Part shown: piece by piece, positions 44,979 through 56,545 of the stretch
Position numbering within the stretch: the stretch's first letter is position 1
Layout of the letters: the number at the start of each line of letters is the position of its first letter
Assembly: GCA_003342815.1 (NCBI GenBank)
Contig: PTEX01000060.1
Coordinates: 2,327,849-2,391,848, forward strand
Reading direction: 5' to 3'
Length of the DNA: 64,000 bases
Source: Eudromia elegans
Taxonomy: Eukaryota > Chordata > Aves > Tinamiformes > Tinamidae
Translations under genes and position numbers: made by a program
Notes under the pieces: generated by a model
The model's database searches: none
What the model saw: only the letters and a program-made list of their open reading frames with translations
Told to the model about the DNA's origin: nothing

Positions 44979-47254
44979 TTAACAGACTGAAGTACCAGAA
45001 GCAGCTCTCCAACGAAACAGCAGGTTCTGTTCTAGGAGTCCTGCTGCAAAAACCAACTATCTTCTATCCCTTAAATAAACATACTGCTCTAGTAAGGATG
45101 GTACATACCCCTCATTTCAAATAGTAGTTAAAACAAACAAACAGTAAAACTAAAATCCTACACAAAATGTACACAGAGAAAATAAGGGCAATACTTTGAG
45201 GCTACAATGACAGCAACTGACTGGGAGCAAGGGGAGGAGGCAGGCCGGTGGTTGACCAAAAATTCGTTCTCCCTCTCGCAATAGGGAGAAATCAGCAGGT
45301 TGTACTCGTCAAACAGATGGATCACCCCAACAAGAAGCTATCTTCTGGATACAAAATACCCAGAATCAATCACAAAAAAATCCCTTTTTTTTTGGTAGTG
45401 TAAAGCATATTTCTATTACGTAAATTTGTTTTTTACCCTCAGCAAGTGGTTGCATAGTCCTACGGACTCAGTTCAATAACCAGCTGTAGGGAGCTGCACG
45501 TCTAACTCACAATTTAAAGGGGATAAATAGGTTTGAAAGACATTATGGCTCATCAGAGGCGGCCCATTTTGAGGTGGTTGTTACTGGGCAGCAGGACCAC
45601 ACCGAAACGTCCCCAAGGTTCAGAAGTCCATCGCTGTGTCCCCGCTGCCACCGAGGCGCTGCGCGGGATCAAGGCAGGGATTGTGTGAGCATCGTCTTTG
45701 CAAGCTGAGCAGAACTCACACCCAGCTTCCTCAACACAAGCCTTTTGTCACAGCTTTGGGTTGTTGTTTTTTTCTTCCCCTCATTTTGCATTTGTCTGAG
45801 TAAAAATAAAGCACAAAAGCTAGACGCTGATGCTGTTCATTACGGTGCAAACAGCTAAGCTTTTCTGGAGCTCATCCACAGCAGGTCCATTCCCCGTTCT
45901 GTTCATACCCCATCTGGCATGACCAAGGACTCTTCCCTTTCAAGGTTTCACCTTCAAATACTAAATGTACTATTTAAGTGCTGTACGAAGACGACCCTTG
46001 GAATTCTGAATAACAGAAAATTAAATGGTCCCTAAACCAACATGTAATTACTCCCTAAAACAGGGAGGCTTCGCTTTGAGGCACTGCAAATTTTTGGTTT
46101 ACACACCGCAAGGAATGTATTAGATGTGACAGTGCCATGTTTTCAGTTCACTTACCATTTCCTAACACAGCTCAGCTTTAAGCCCCCCAACCATGACTTT
46201 AATACACCGAGAGCTGGAGATTTGGGGGCTTTTGTTTTCTGGGTTTGCTCCAATTTTGGAGGCCTCTTGGGGGTGACGGCACGAATCCGGCAAGGCAAGT
46301 CCTGCTGAGTTAAGTCTCCCTGGGTGGAAGTGAACTTTGATGACTTTTGAAACCTTGTTATTATGTTTTAATAAACTACAGCCATTAGGCAGATTTTATA
46401 GTTCATTTCATTCGCTCATTCCAGGGAACATTTGACTGTATTTTTTCAAAAGTCACAGAGGTATTTTTCAGAAAGAAAAACTTCTCTCCAGGTTCTGCAA
46501 GCCAAGAATTTCACTAGTGCAAACTTTTCAAAAGCAAAAAGAATTAGAGTCCATAGAGAAATCTACTATCTTCTTGTAAACCAAAAAGCCTTTTTGGATA
46601 AAGCTTTACAAAGCAGAGCATCCATAAATTCTCCATGAAATAAACTCAAAACATTATACAAATTCCTGGACGCACAAGTCCAGCTCGGTCTAAACATCAC
46701 GTCTTTTTCTGTCCGAGAAGCCCATGTGAGACAAACAAGCAGCAACTCAGCATGTGAAAGCAGTCCAAGGCGTTCATACTGTGACCGTGATTGGGAATGA
46801 AGTGCAGTCATATGGCCACGTGTAATCCCTCCTAAAGCTGAGCCGCTCGGAAGCTGAAGCGGTTCAACTTTCTCCGGTTCTAGATGGGAACAGTCCCTCA
46901 CTCGTGCAAGGCTAATTGTGGTGAAGATTGGTCCTATGGTATCTGATCAAATCCTTTAGAGGCCTCCCGACAGACTAAAAGGAAAAAATCTTCCCCCTTC
47001 TCAACAAAAGCAATGAAGTTGAGCAAAAATGCATTATGTTCTTGACAAATGTCTTGCAAAAATACTGTTTGCAAAAAGATTTAATGGAATGAATAATAGG
47101 CAATATCCTTGAGAAAAGAAAGTGGTTCCTGAAACTGGTTTAAGAGCTTGGTAAGACTAAAAATTGTCATACGCACGTAAGCACTTCTGTGCAATCAATT
47201 TGTCATTAATCATGCATTATTTTTCAACTACTATTTGCAAATGCTGGAAAATTA

Positions 47255-47395
47255 GAAGAAATTGTGGATACACCTGAGGATTGTGCTGCCATTCAGGAGA
47301 GCTTTGACAGGCTGGAGAACTCACAGGAGCCTCATGAAGTTCAGCAAAGGGAAACACCAACTCCTGCCCTTGTGGTCCAGGTGGCCAATATTATC
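47255..47395 (+). mobile_element. CR1 ORF2 internal fragment
   Basis: GCTGCCATTCAGGAGAGC, TTTGACAGGCTGGAGAAC, CCTCATGAAGTTCAGCAAAG and GGAAACACCAACTCCTGCCC match the CR1 ORF2 segment just downstream of the reverse-transcriptase FADD box (translated family pattern DTPExxAAIQxDLDRLExW...NLMKFNKGKC). Frames read VDTPEDCAAIQESFDRLENS and LMKFSKGKHQLLPLW, so at least one frameshift separates them. Confidence 0.75.
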
Positions 47396-48044
47396 CTATA
47401 TACTGCTTCCTAAATATTCTATGCATCTCCTATACATCTACCATGCACAATGGATACCTAAAATAGCAGGAAGAATATTCAGAGCCATAGTTAGTAAAAA
47501 TCAAACCAAATAAGAATAGAATTGATAAACATTCTCTTTTTCAATGGACTTATTGAAAGCTTTCAGTCAATAGGTGTACATATTTTACACTTGTAGCTTA
47601 TATTTGTGGCGAAAAAAGACAAAATTTTGTCAAATAATGCTCTACACAGCACCCACAGCTTCTAAATACATCACCAAACCTCACAAGCAAAACGTCAGGC
47701 AACAGAATTACACCTCAGTGTTTGTTATACATACATTACAGTTCTATCCTTAACTATTGCAGAAACCATCTTAAAACACACAAACCTCCTGGGACTTAAC
47801 ATTTCCACCTTCCTTTATACTTATCACATTATGCTGGAGTAAAACACATCTAAACTGTTTTACCTGCAATGGGCCCGTTTAACACCTCTCAAAACTCCAC
47901 GTTACAGAGTTTCCTTTTCCTGAGGTTTTAAGGATTTAAGAAGTACATCCATTTAAGAACTACAATCTGCCAAGGCACTAGCTTGTCTAAAAGTCCAGAT
48001 TTCTTTATATATAAAATGATAGAGAAGTGAATAGATACAGATAC

Positions 48045-48056
48045 CTTGAACATATG
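48045..48056 (-). other. candidate 12-base microexon, unconfirmed
   Basis: Minus-strand acceptor GTGTCTCTTTTGTACCCTGTAG is excellent. The next 12 bases, CATATGTTCAAG (HMFK in phase 0), end at donor GTATCTG. Length keeps the frame. Without RNA evidence it is a candidate only. Confidence 0.17.
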
Positions 48057-48380
48057 CTACAGGGTACAAAAGAGACACAGCACTCACAGTAACACATGCA
48101 CATGTTCCGTATTATACGGCTGAACAGCGCAGAATTGGGCTGAAAATCTACATTTTTAATCTATTTCTACACTCTGCAGTCGGGTCCCTGTGACACCAGT
48201 GCAAACTAAGCAGCCCATGAGGATGGCTAGACCTCTTGCTGCCCAGGTGTGCCTGCTCAGTGGGCCAGGCTTGGGCCAGGCCAAAGTTTCCTGAATGTCT
48301 CTCAGTTTCCACTTGTGCCGTCCCTGCTCCTGCCTCCTGGCACTTGCTGACTCTGCCACGTGCCAAAGATGACTGAGGGA

Positions 48381-48592
48381 CTGGGATAACGGGTACAAGT
48401 TGAAATCCAGGAATTTCCATCTCCATGTGAGGAAGAACTTCTTTGCTGTGAGGCTGATGGAGCCCTGGAAGAGGCTGCCTAGAGAGGTTGTGGAGTCTCC
48501 TCCTCTGGAGATCTTCCAAATCCCCCTGGATACCACCCTGTGCCCCGTGCTCTGGGTGTCCCTGCTGGAGCAGGGGGTTGGACTAGATGATG
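48381..48592 (+). mobile_element. CR1 LINE fragment lacking its 3' terminus
   Basis: CR1 sequence runs from GGGATAACGGGTACAAGTTG through TTCCATCTCCATGTGAGGAA and TGTGGAGTCTCCTCCTCTGG to GGGGGTTGGACTAGATGATG, then stops abruptly and passes into unrelated sequence. The last about 45 bases, including the ATTCTATG repeat, are missing. The 156-codon antisense frame at 48156-48626 is an artefact of this element. The 48150-48380 flank is GC-richer but not recognised. Confidence 0.9.
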
Positions 48593-48599
48593 CACCCGG

Positions 48600-51500
48600 G
48601 CACTTGGAACCACAAGTCTCTGCCACGTTGGTGCTTTCACGAGCAGAACAGATATCTGCGCCTTACTCAAACTGGGACATTTTTAAATGGTAGGATTGGA
48701 AATCGACTTGGAATACAATTTGAATACTATACAAATGCTAACATCTCTAAATATTAAATCCATATGTAAGCTGAAATTTAAAACTGGTTGCTTTTCCTAA
48801 GAGAACATTACAAATGTAGTAAATACTAAAAAAAAACCACCAATAAATTTTCTGAGCAGTCTGTGCAGATGTCTCGTATTAGACTTCTGAACATAACTCC
48901 TGGGCTCGTATTACAGGTATCATCCAAGACTTCATTTCCACCCTGAGGATTTTTATTTGCCGTTATTTATCCTGGAGCTCATAATCACTGAAGAGTTACA
49001 AGGCTTGACATTGCCTTAGTATCCAAAAAGGAACTGCAATAAATATTTGTCTTTAAAAGTTTACAGGTGTTGAAATGTTTTCATTACTGCAAAGCACGTG
49101 TATTTAAATAAGGCTCTAAGTATAAACTCCTGTGCAAAGCAGCGTCATGAAAGCCACTCTATACAGTAACAATTCACACGACGAACATTTTGAATTATCT
49201 TAGAATAAGATGAAATTCTGATAAGGATTAAAAACTGCTGAAGGGACACGTTAAAAAGAGTAGGAAAAAAGTATATGTTTTCATTACTGTCAGAAATTTA
49301 CAGGAAAGAATCCGGTATTTTTTTTACTATTAGAGCAGTCTAAGTATTATTTTAAGCAACATATTTAATAATTAGAAAGGGTAAATAGACCAATTTAAAT
49401 TTTACTAGAAAAATTTAAATGCTCAGACTTACAGCAAGTTAATTGCAAGGACTTCAGAAGATTCAGGCAAGTGGTAACTGGATGACAGGCAAATGTGAAT
49501 GAAAGTAACCTGAATCAATGTCAAAAACGTGGCAGCATCATGGAAATGAATCTGACTGCTGCCTGTCTCAAAAATATCACTGAAGACTAGAAAGCTATAG
49601 AAAAATGAAACATTTGCATACTGCTATGTAAAGGTTCTTCTCTCTGATAATGATATGAAAATCAGTATGAAGATTTTTTCAAAGGTTGGAGCTGATAATA
49701 TTAAGTAGACCATGCTATGTGTGATATGGGTAAAATAAACAAATAAATAAAAAACTTCTTCTGGGAAGACAAACCTCTATTTCATTCATATTTGTTAGCT
49801 CTTTAATAACCACTTAAAACTCATAAACCCTCATTTTAAGGATTTTTTTCTTAATGAAAAAATCAGGAAATAAAAATGTCTTTTGAAAACTACAGCTCTA
49901 ATTATGCAAAGAATTGGAAACACAAATTCCCAGAATAAAAAAGAACAGTTGCTTTAACACTTGAATGTTCAAAACATGAAAATTAAGCCAAGCAAATTCC
50001 CGTGTCTCTAGGGGAACTGCTTGCTAGCAGAGCCAAGCAACGCAGCAGGACATATCACTCCATGATGAACAATATCCTGACCCACCTGCCCGAACCCAGA
50101 GTTGACCCTTTTGTTTTGCCAGTAAAACCTCAGGGTTTTGTGTGTATGCAGACCAAAGCACATTGCAACAGCCAAATAAATAATACAAATATATAGATAA
50201 ATATAAAATGTAGTATTTTGATCACTACAATGATTATTTCTATTTTTATCTGGATTTTGAAAACAGTGGTACTTTGCTGCTTACTGGTTCAAATGAAAAA
50301 AAAATAGATTAATTCTAGCTATTTACAAACCATGCATATAAACCATGTATTACACAAGCAATCATATATACCAATAGAAGCGGAAAGATCCATATATTTT
50401 CTACTCATATGGAAAAAATATCATGAAATAATACACTTATTCTCCTGGCAACGAGTATTTCTGTCATTTAACATGAGCAGCTCTGTAGCTATCTAGTACT
50501 TTGGCAGGGGTTTTTTATACCACTCTGAGCTATAAGCATCTCTTTGGGACTAAGAGCCTCCCAAGAATATCAGGAAGGGGAAATAGCCTGATAAGAACGA
50601 GACTAAATTCCCTCTCATATTTCCCAAGCTGGGAGCCTCCTAATGTACAGCTGACACTAGTTGTCATCACAGGAGACAATTAACTCCTCAAGGTAATGAG
50701 GGCTCTGAACGATTAACATTTTATACGACCACAGTAGGCAAGACATATTATATAGATAATCAGCACTCTGGAAACAGGTGACAGCAGAGATCAGTTACTC
50801 AATGAACAGCTTGTGCTGCAACCAAGTGGCTTCTCTATGAAGCTGCTTGAGCTTCCATAGGTATTTCTGAGTTTCTGGAAAGACCAGACTTTGTTTTAAC
50901 TATATTAGGAGAGATTCTTAACATGAAGTCACACACTTCTTTCACCCAGCTCTTTCAACAGTTTCTTGTTCATTTTAGCAAGTACAATTTAATGTTGGAT
51001 CTCGTGCCTATTTCTTAAAACATTGAGTTACAGGTTCAGGAAAAAGCCTTGGCACTAGCATAAAATATTAGAGGAGTCATCTTCATTCCTTCTGCTACTG
51101 TTATTCTTCTCTCATTACACAAAAAAAAACCCAAATCAACCAAATTAATGTGAAATAAGGTTGCTATAAGATTATGTTTTTCTGTGATTCAACTTAAATA
51201 TTCCCTTCAGTGTTTAAAAGCTGGTACAGAACTTAACAGATGTTTATACCTAGAAGCTTGACTCTATTCCACTAGTACCATAGCGATAACCAAAATCACA
51301 GTAGAAATCACAGCAGTAGAAAACATCAAATAATATCAAAATTATAGAGCAAGATTATGAAAATCATCACAATCTCCCTAAAATTAAGCCAGGGCACTAT
51401 TCTCCTCTGCATCTTTTCAGCTGTTCTTTACTCCTACTTCCCTTACACCTTGAACTTCCCCCGTATTTGAGTTACCTGCAAAGCCTCCCTGCCTAAACAA

Positions 51501-54500
51501 CAGGAAGGGCCCCAGAAGAAGGTCCTTAATAGCATCTTGCACCGCAGCTTGTAGGGTTGAGGGGAAGCCCCCAAAGCCAAGTCACAGTCAGGTCTCATGT
51601 TCTCGGAGTAGCAGGAAAAGGAGGGGAGGGGAAAGAGGGATGAGAGAGGAAGGGCCATTTCCCTGCTCTGCCAACTCTCACTAGCCTTGCTTCTTCAGCA
51701 TTTTAACAGATATTTATAGTAAAAAAAATGCAATATCATCATATATGAGACCAGATTCAAATAATATCATTTACTACTGTGTATAAAACGACTCAAAAGA
51801 ATGGCAGCCCAGTTGCCACAAATATAGTTCATGAAAACTCTTATAACTCCACCCACAGTTGTAAGGAAACCAATTCATTTATAAGCATTTTTACTTAGGA
51901 AAAAAATAATTATTATGAAATTCATTGTAGATTGTGTAAACTAAAAGCTGGTTTTCTAAAGCACTTGTATAATCCACTGATATAACTGCAGAGAGCATCT
52001 GCTTCTAAGGATATGCAGCAGCCACAGAAAGAATCATCAACTAGGAAAATGAAAGAAAAAAATGAGAGGGATTATGTGTACTTCCAACTGACCACACCAT
52101 CATGCAGTTAAGGTTAATGAGTTCTTCTTCATCTAATTATTCCTAAATACCCCCAGAGTCCACCTCAGATTAGCCTAACTGCTACACTACATCAAAAAGA
52201 TTCCCACTGGAAAGAGCTGCTCTATTTGATCTACAGCAAAGGATGCACAATTTCAAGACAAGTGTAACAAGCCTAAAAAGACTTCTAATGATAATGAGGG
52301 GAAAAAAAAAGTGAAGGCAAGAAAAGCACAACCTGGAATTACTCAATACGCGGAACAGTGTAAAACGAGCTGATTTAACACAGACAGCTTCACATGCAAC
52401 ACCAAAAAGTTCAAGCAATTCCTTACGCTCCCCAGACTACATTCACTCTCCCTTTGAACTGTCTCGTGAAGAATCGCTATGAACTGCACACAGACACTGA
52501 GCTTTAGCCAGGCTAAATCACGGGGCTCTGCGCGTCTCTGCTGCAGAAAACCTGGTCTGATTCTGTATCTTCCAGCTCCACAGCACATGGACAGCACACA
52601 AGACTGTGTGATCTCTGTGTATATCAGGAGGTGCAGGCCCTTCTCATTACAGGACAGAAAACTAGAGAAAAGAAAGCACAAACAATGGTAAATCTGCACA
52701 AAAAACGTGATCGCATGGCCAAAAATGCCTATTTAAGGCCACAAGTACAAACCCCATTTCTCCCCCCTGGAGCTGAGATCACCTGAACAGACTAACCCTC
52801 TTCAACTTGTTTAATGTTAGCTAATGAAGCAAGATGCAATTTAAAATGGGATTATACTAAGAAAATATTATTTAAGCATCAAAGACGACCGATGACTGTA
52901 ACACGGACCAAACCAACCAAACGTCCTCATGCACAGAGATGACCAGCTGGAAACATCTTTTCATCTCCCTAGACGCTCTGCAAAAACAGTATTAAGAACA
53001 ATTTGTGAAGGCAAAACTCACAAACTCACTCCCCTACTCAGCTAAACCAGGGTTGAGCTCGGTCCTATGAGCCTGGTGCCACTTCACTAACAAAAAATGA
53101 TCTGTCCTAAGCTTGGTGCTTTCTTTTTAGGTAAAACTCAAGACTTAGCAGTAAGGTATTATTAATTATAAGAAAAATATGTCACAGTTCACTCTACTAC
53201 TGTATCAATGGGTTAACAAATTCAAGTGCAAAAGTAAAGCTAAATTTTATTTCCTGGAAATTTTAGCACGATAATTGAAATTAAACTGTTTTTAGTTTAT
53301 ATCCTGTTATCACTGGAAACTCTTCTTCAAAGTCAGCAGGTTTTGCATAATTGTGTTTCTGGTCTGTTTCCTGACAACCTTCCTGTAAAACACACTTGAA
53401 GTGCACATCCCATCCTGTAAACTGCCGAAGTGCATAAAATCATGGCATCCCTCACATACTGAAGATGTGATTTTGCCATCTTTCATCATTTTGTTACAAA
53501 TCATGTTTATTACCTAACGCCAGCTCAAGGCAATTGAATACTCTGAGCTCATACTCACCCACCTCCCTACTTTCTGAAAGGTATTCTCACCCTAGAGTCA
53601 TCTCTCCTTCTTCAAATCCCAAAGGAAACGTTTTGTGTTCTCTAGAAGGGCTCTCAGCAGTTACTAGGGACCAAAATTAGCCCTCAGCAGGACAGGGCAG
53701 AGCGGAAGCAGCCGGCAGCCCCTGACCTGGCACCGTTCAAGTCCAGAGCAGCGGGTCAGATTCCACCCTCTCGGGCACGAGTACAGCAGTGTAAAACACA
53801 GACGGATAATTTTAGCTATCGTGTTACAGAAAAAACTCGTGGAATTACAACACAACTGCATACAAAGTTCTTTTTTTTCTGGACAGTGCATTACTAAATC
53901 AACCGTCTTACAGACATTTGGTGGAAAGTTAGAGCATAAACACAACAGCTTTGCTGAACAAACACCAACTGTTGGGCTCACAAAAGCTCTCTTCTAATAA
54001 ACATCTTACAAATAATACTGCAGCATATTTATTCCATCGAGATGATCCTGCCACAAAATAAGAGAAAAAAACATACTTTGCTTTAAAGGCATTAAGAGGT
54101 TGCATTAAACTTTAGGTTACTTAACTCAGCATCACTTGCAGCTCCTTTTGAAGACAAAATACTCAAAGAAATGCAACATACTGTTAAAAGAATGGGCAAC
54201 TAAGACCCTCACTTATTTTCTTTGAAGATCAGATGAATAAAGAAGATACTGTCAGTAGAACACATAAAGGGATTTATGCAGGGGGCAGGGATCAAGTAAA
54301 GTAAAAGCAAGAGCTATAAATTTTCAGAGGAGGATTAGAAAACCACTTTGTTTCCGACACTGGGAAGCACTCAACCTTCTGGAGCGCCTACGTTCTACGG
54401 AAGAAAAGTATCCAGCCTTTAGTGCTATGGAGATGCTTTAAACGTAAAGCAAGGGGAAAATCATACAGTATTGCTGGAGTTTAATAAAAGGTTTCAAATG

Positions 54501-54660
54501 CAAATTGGAAACTTGTGCCTTTCAGGTGTTTCTCCTGCAGCACGTGAGTGCAACCAGACGTTATACTAAGCAGTGGCAGGGGGGGCAAACATCGAATTGC
54601 TGCTTCCTTCAGCAAACTGGCGCCTTCAGATAAAGCTTGCTCTTCTTTGCCCTCTAATTT
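48600..54660. other. AT-rich unique DNA, no confirmed gene
   Basis: Six kilobases with no CR1 recognised. One minus-strand possibility is an ATG at 51658 (context GGGAAATGG) opening a 61-codon frame that starts MALPLSSLFPLPSFSCYSEN and runs into donor GCAG|GTAACTC at 51476; a strong internal acceptor ends at 51493. Nothing supports it beyond these signals. A minus donor at 53556-53561 (GTGG|GTGAGTATG) lacks a good partner. Confidence 0.45.
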
Positions 54661-54670
54661 TACCTAACAG

Positions 54671-54720
54671 CATTGCTTTCATGTACGAGGCGGCCTCTTG
54701 CACAGCACCTGGAGGCCCAG
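54671..54720 (+). other. candidate 50-base plus-strand exon, unconfirmed
   Basis: On the plus strand an excellent acceptor (CCCTCTAATTTTACCTAACAG) precedes 50 bases ending at an excellent donor, CCCAG|GTGAGTCC. All three frames are open; entering in phase 2 it reads IAFMYEAASCTAPGGP, in phase 0 HCFHVRGGLLHSTWRP. Not recognised. This is the best plus-strand splice pair in the window, opposite in strand to most other candidates. Confidence 0.27.
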
Positions 54721-55043
54721 GTGAGTCCAGAGGGCACCCAAGGCTGCCGCGTTGCACAACCCTCGGCACTCGCACAAGCATTTGGAGAGAAAATTTCCGC
54801 CTGTTCAGTTAGTTTAGATTAAGAAAAAAGTGCAAGGAATTAAGAAAAAATATCAGAAGACGGAGACAATTTTTTTTTTTTAACAGAAAAAAAAGGGGGA
54901 GGGCATAAATATTGACTCAGCAAAGCTGATTTAAATCTTCTAAACCGCTGCCAGTATAACCACAAATGAACTGAAAGAAGTCCCATTAGATGCAAAGAAA
55001 ACGTCTGGACGATGTCTACCCAGTGCTGTAGACCACAAGTTAC

Positions 55044-55062
55044 CTGATGCAGAACAAGTCAA
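55044..55062 (-). other. candidate 19-base minus-strand microexon, unconfirmed
   Basis: Acceptor GTTCTTGCTGGTTTGTTTTAG and donor ATCAG|GTAACTTG are both strong, but 19 bases is not a multiple of three, so optional inclusion would shift the frame. The second CAG|GTAAC may simply be a competing acceptor. Confidence 0.1.
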
Positions 55063-55482
55063 CTAAAACAAACCAGCAAGAACAGTTTGACCACTGTCCC
55101 AGCACCGGTGGAGCTGGAGATAATAAACCTGTCAAGACAGGGACGAGGGAGATTAGTACATCCATTAAAAGCCCTTTCCAACCCTAATTACAAGCTGTTT
55201 TTCTTCTGTTAAATATAATTTATGTTTTTTTCTGGGGTGGGGCATTGCTTTGTTTGTTTTAAAAGGTTTAGTTAAAATTGCAAAAAGTAGAAGCTAAAGC
55301 TGAGGTCCTTCACCTGGTATATTACAGTTATATACAATACAGTAATATACAATTACTGCAACATCAAAGCAACCCTCGGACTGCTTCCAGGGGACTCTCT
55401 GAAATACTTCACTATTGGGGCAACAAAATGCTTCTCCAAAACTGCTAACAACATGACACATCACAAGGGATAATGTGCTTAC

Positions 55483-55504
55483 TTTTTTTTTTATATATAT
55501 TATA
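55483..55504. repeat. T-run followed by (AT)n
   Basis: Ten T followed by about six AT units. Confidence 0.85.
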
Positions 55505-55799
55505 ACAGAAATCACAGAACGTCACCAACATTTCATTTCTTAATACAAACCCCAAAGTTAGCACACAGAAACCCCATAAGAAAGCAGGGGGAAAAGAAGG
55601 GCATAAAACTAGTAGAATTACTATGAAGAGCCTAAATGAAACTGACTCTAGGGATCTTCTGCTTCTAAGCGTAAATGAAGTCAAGCTACAAAATAGTCAA
55701 TAGGCAAAAGAGAAGTATTTCCTTGGAAATATTTTGGAATTTGATTTCCGCTATGTTTTGAGCACGGTTCTTCCACCGGACAATTCTGAGCTCAAAGCC

Positions 55800-55922
55800 A
55801 GAAGAGTCTTTGAAACAGCTTCTGGAGACGATGCTGGGCAAGGTGCTCGAGGTGACCCTGCTGAGCAGGGGCTGGACCAGCTGATCTCCAGAAGTCCCTT
55901 CCAACCTCAACTCTGTCACCTT
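55800..55922 (+). mobile_element. CR1 LINE, diverged 3'-end fragment
   Basis: GAGGTGACCCTGCTGAGCAG, GGGCTGGACCAGCTGATCTC and AGAAGTCCCTTCCAACCTCA match the CR1 3' region; the terminal octamer is decayed to ACTCTGTCACC. Confidence 0.85.
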
Positions 55923-55954
55923 GCCAGTTCTACAGAAAAAGAAACGTCAGAGGA

Positions 55955-55990
55955 GTGTGTGTATATATGCATATATTTACATGTATATAA
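55955..55990. repeat. (TG)n/(TA)n low-complexity tract
   Basis: GTGTGTGTATATATGCATAT and following TA-rich bases; contains the palindrome TATATGCATATA. Confidence 0.75.
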
Positions 55991-56495
55991 AATCCTCAGA
56001 TCTTTTCTGTACCTCATTAAGATCGCACTGGTTTTATCTGCGAGCTAGGTCACCTGAGCACAAACTCCTTTGGAGTAGTGGAAAACATTACAAATCAGGT
56101 CTTATCTTCAAAGGTGGTTGTGGTGGGGGAAGCCAAAGGAATTTCAAATCACTGAGATGTCAGCACAGAATTTAATTATGAAGTGATTTACCACTGTATT
56201 TTGATACTCTAATCTGCAAGCCTACACTGCGGGAATAGGTCAAAGAAAAAATTCGTTTAACTCTTGTTCATTAGTATATACTCAAAAAGTTTGATATGAG
56301 TATTTTCAAGTGCCTAATATAACACTAGATAAGCATGTCAGCGAAAGCACAATTCACATCATTTTTTCTTACAAGATCTCACATAAAATTCCTGAAGATG
56401 CCCTGAGCAAACGAATAGAGCCAAACCTGTGTGCTCCTCTGCACTCGGAAAATGAGTGATCCTGGCACTCCAGGGAGACCTGCAGCTCTGCCTAC

Positions 56496-56545
56496 CTTGA
56501 GCTCCCACCTCAAATCCCTCCTCCAGGAAACGGCCGCGTTCAGCA
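56496..56545 (-). other. candidate 50-base internal exon, unconfirmed
   Basis: On the minus strand a very good acceptor (AGCTTCTGTGTGCTGTCCCC then CAG) precedes 50 bases ending at donor TCAAG|GTAGGCAG. Two frames are open: AERGRFLEEGFEVGAQ (entering in phase 2) and LNAAVSWRRDLRWELK (entering in phase 1); the third stops at once. Composition of the first reads like ordinary protein. No family recognised. Confidence 0.27.

Larger units (their letters stand above)
43415..47245. other. AT-rich unique DNA, no confirmed gene
   Basis: No gene recognised. On the minus strand an excellent donor AATG|GTAAGTGA lies at about 46149-46156, with an open frame upstream (LGVLKSWLGGLKLSCVRK) but only a mediocre acceptor. 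A small CpG-containing patch occurs at 45600-45700. Confidence 0.45.

Noticed and set aside
47873..47926. Minus-strand splice-bounded segment (acceptor AAACCTCAG, donor GCAG|GTAAAACAG)
   Set aside because: All three frames contain stops and the acceptor tract is weak.
48156..48626. 156-codon minus-strand ORF
   Set aside because: It is the antisense of a CR1 fragment (48381-48592) and its flank; similar antisense readings occur at 18843-19331.
55130..55190. Possible further CR1 3' end (GCCCTTTCCAACCCTAAT)
   Set aside because: Only the TTCCAACCCTA core matches; no other landmark in order, so it may be coincidence.
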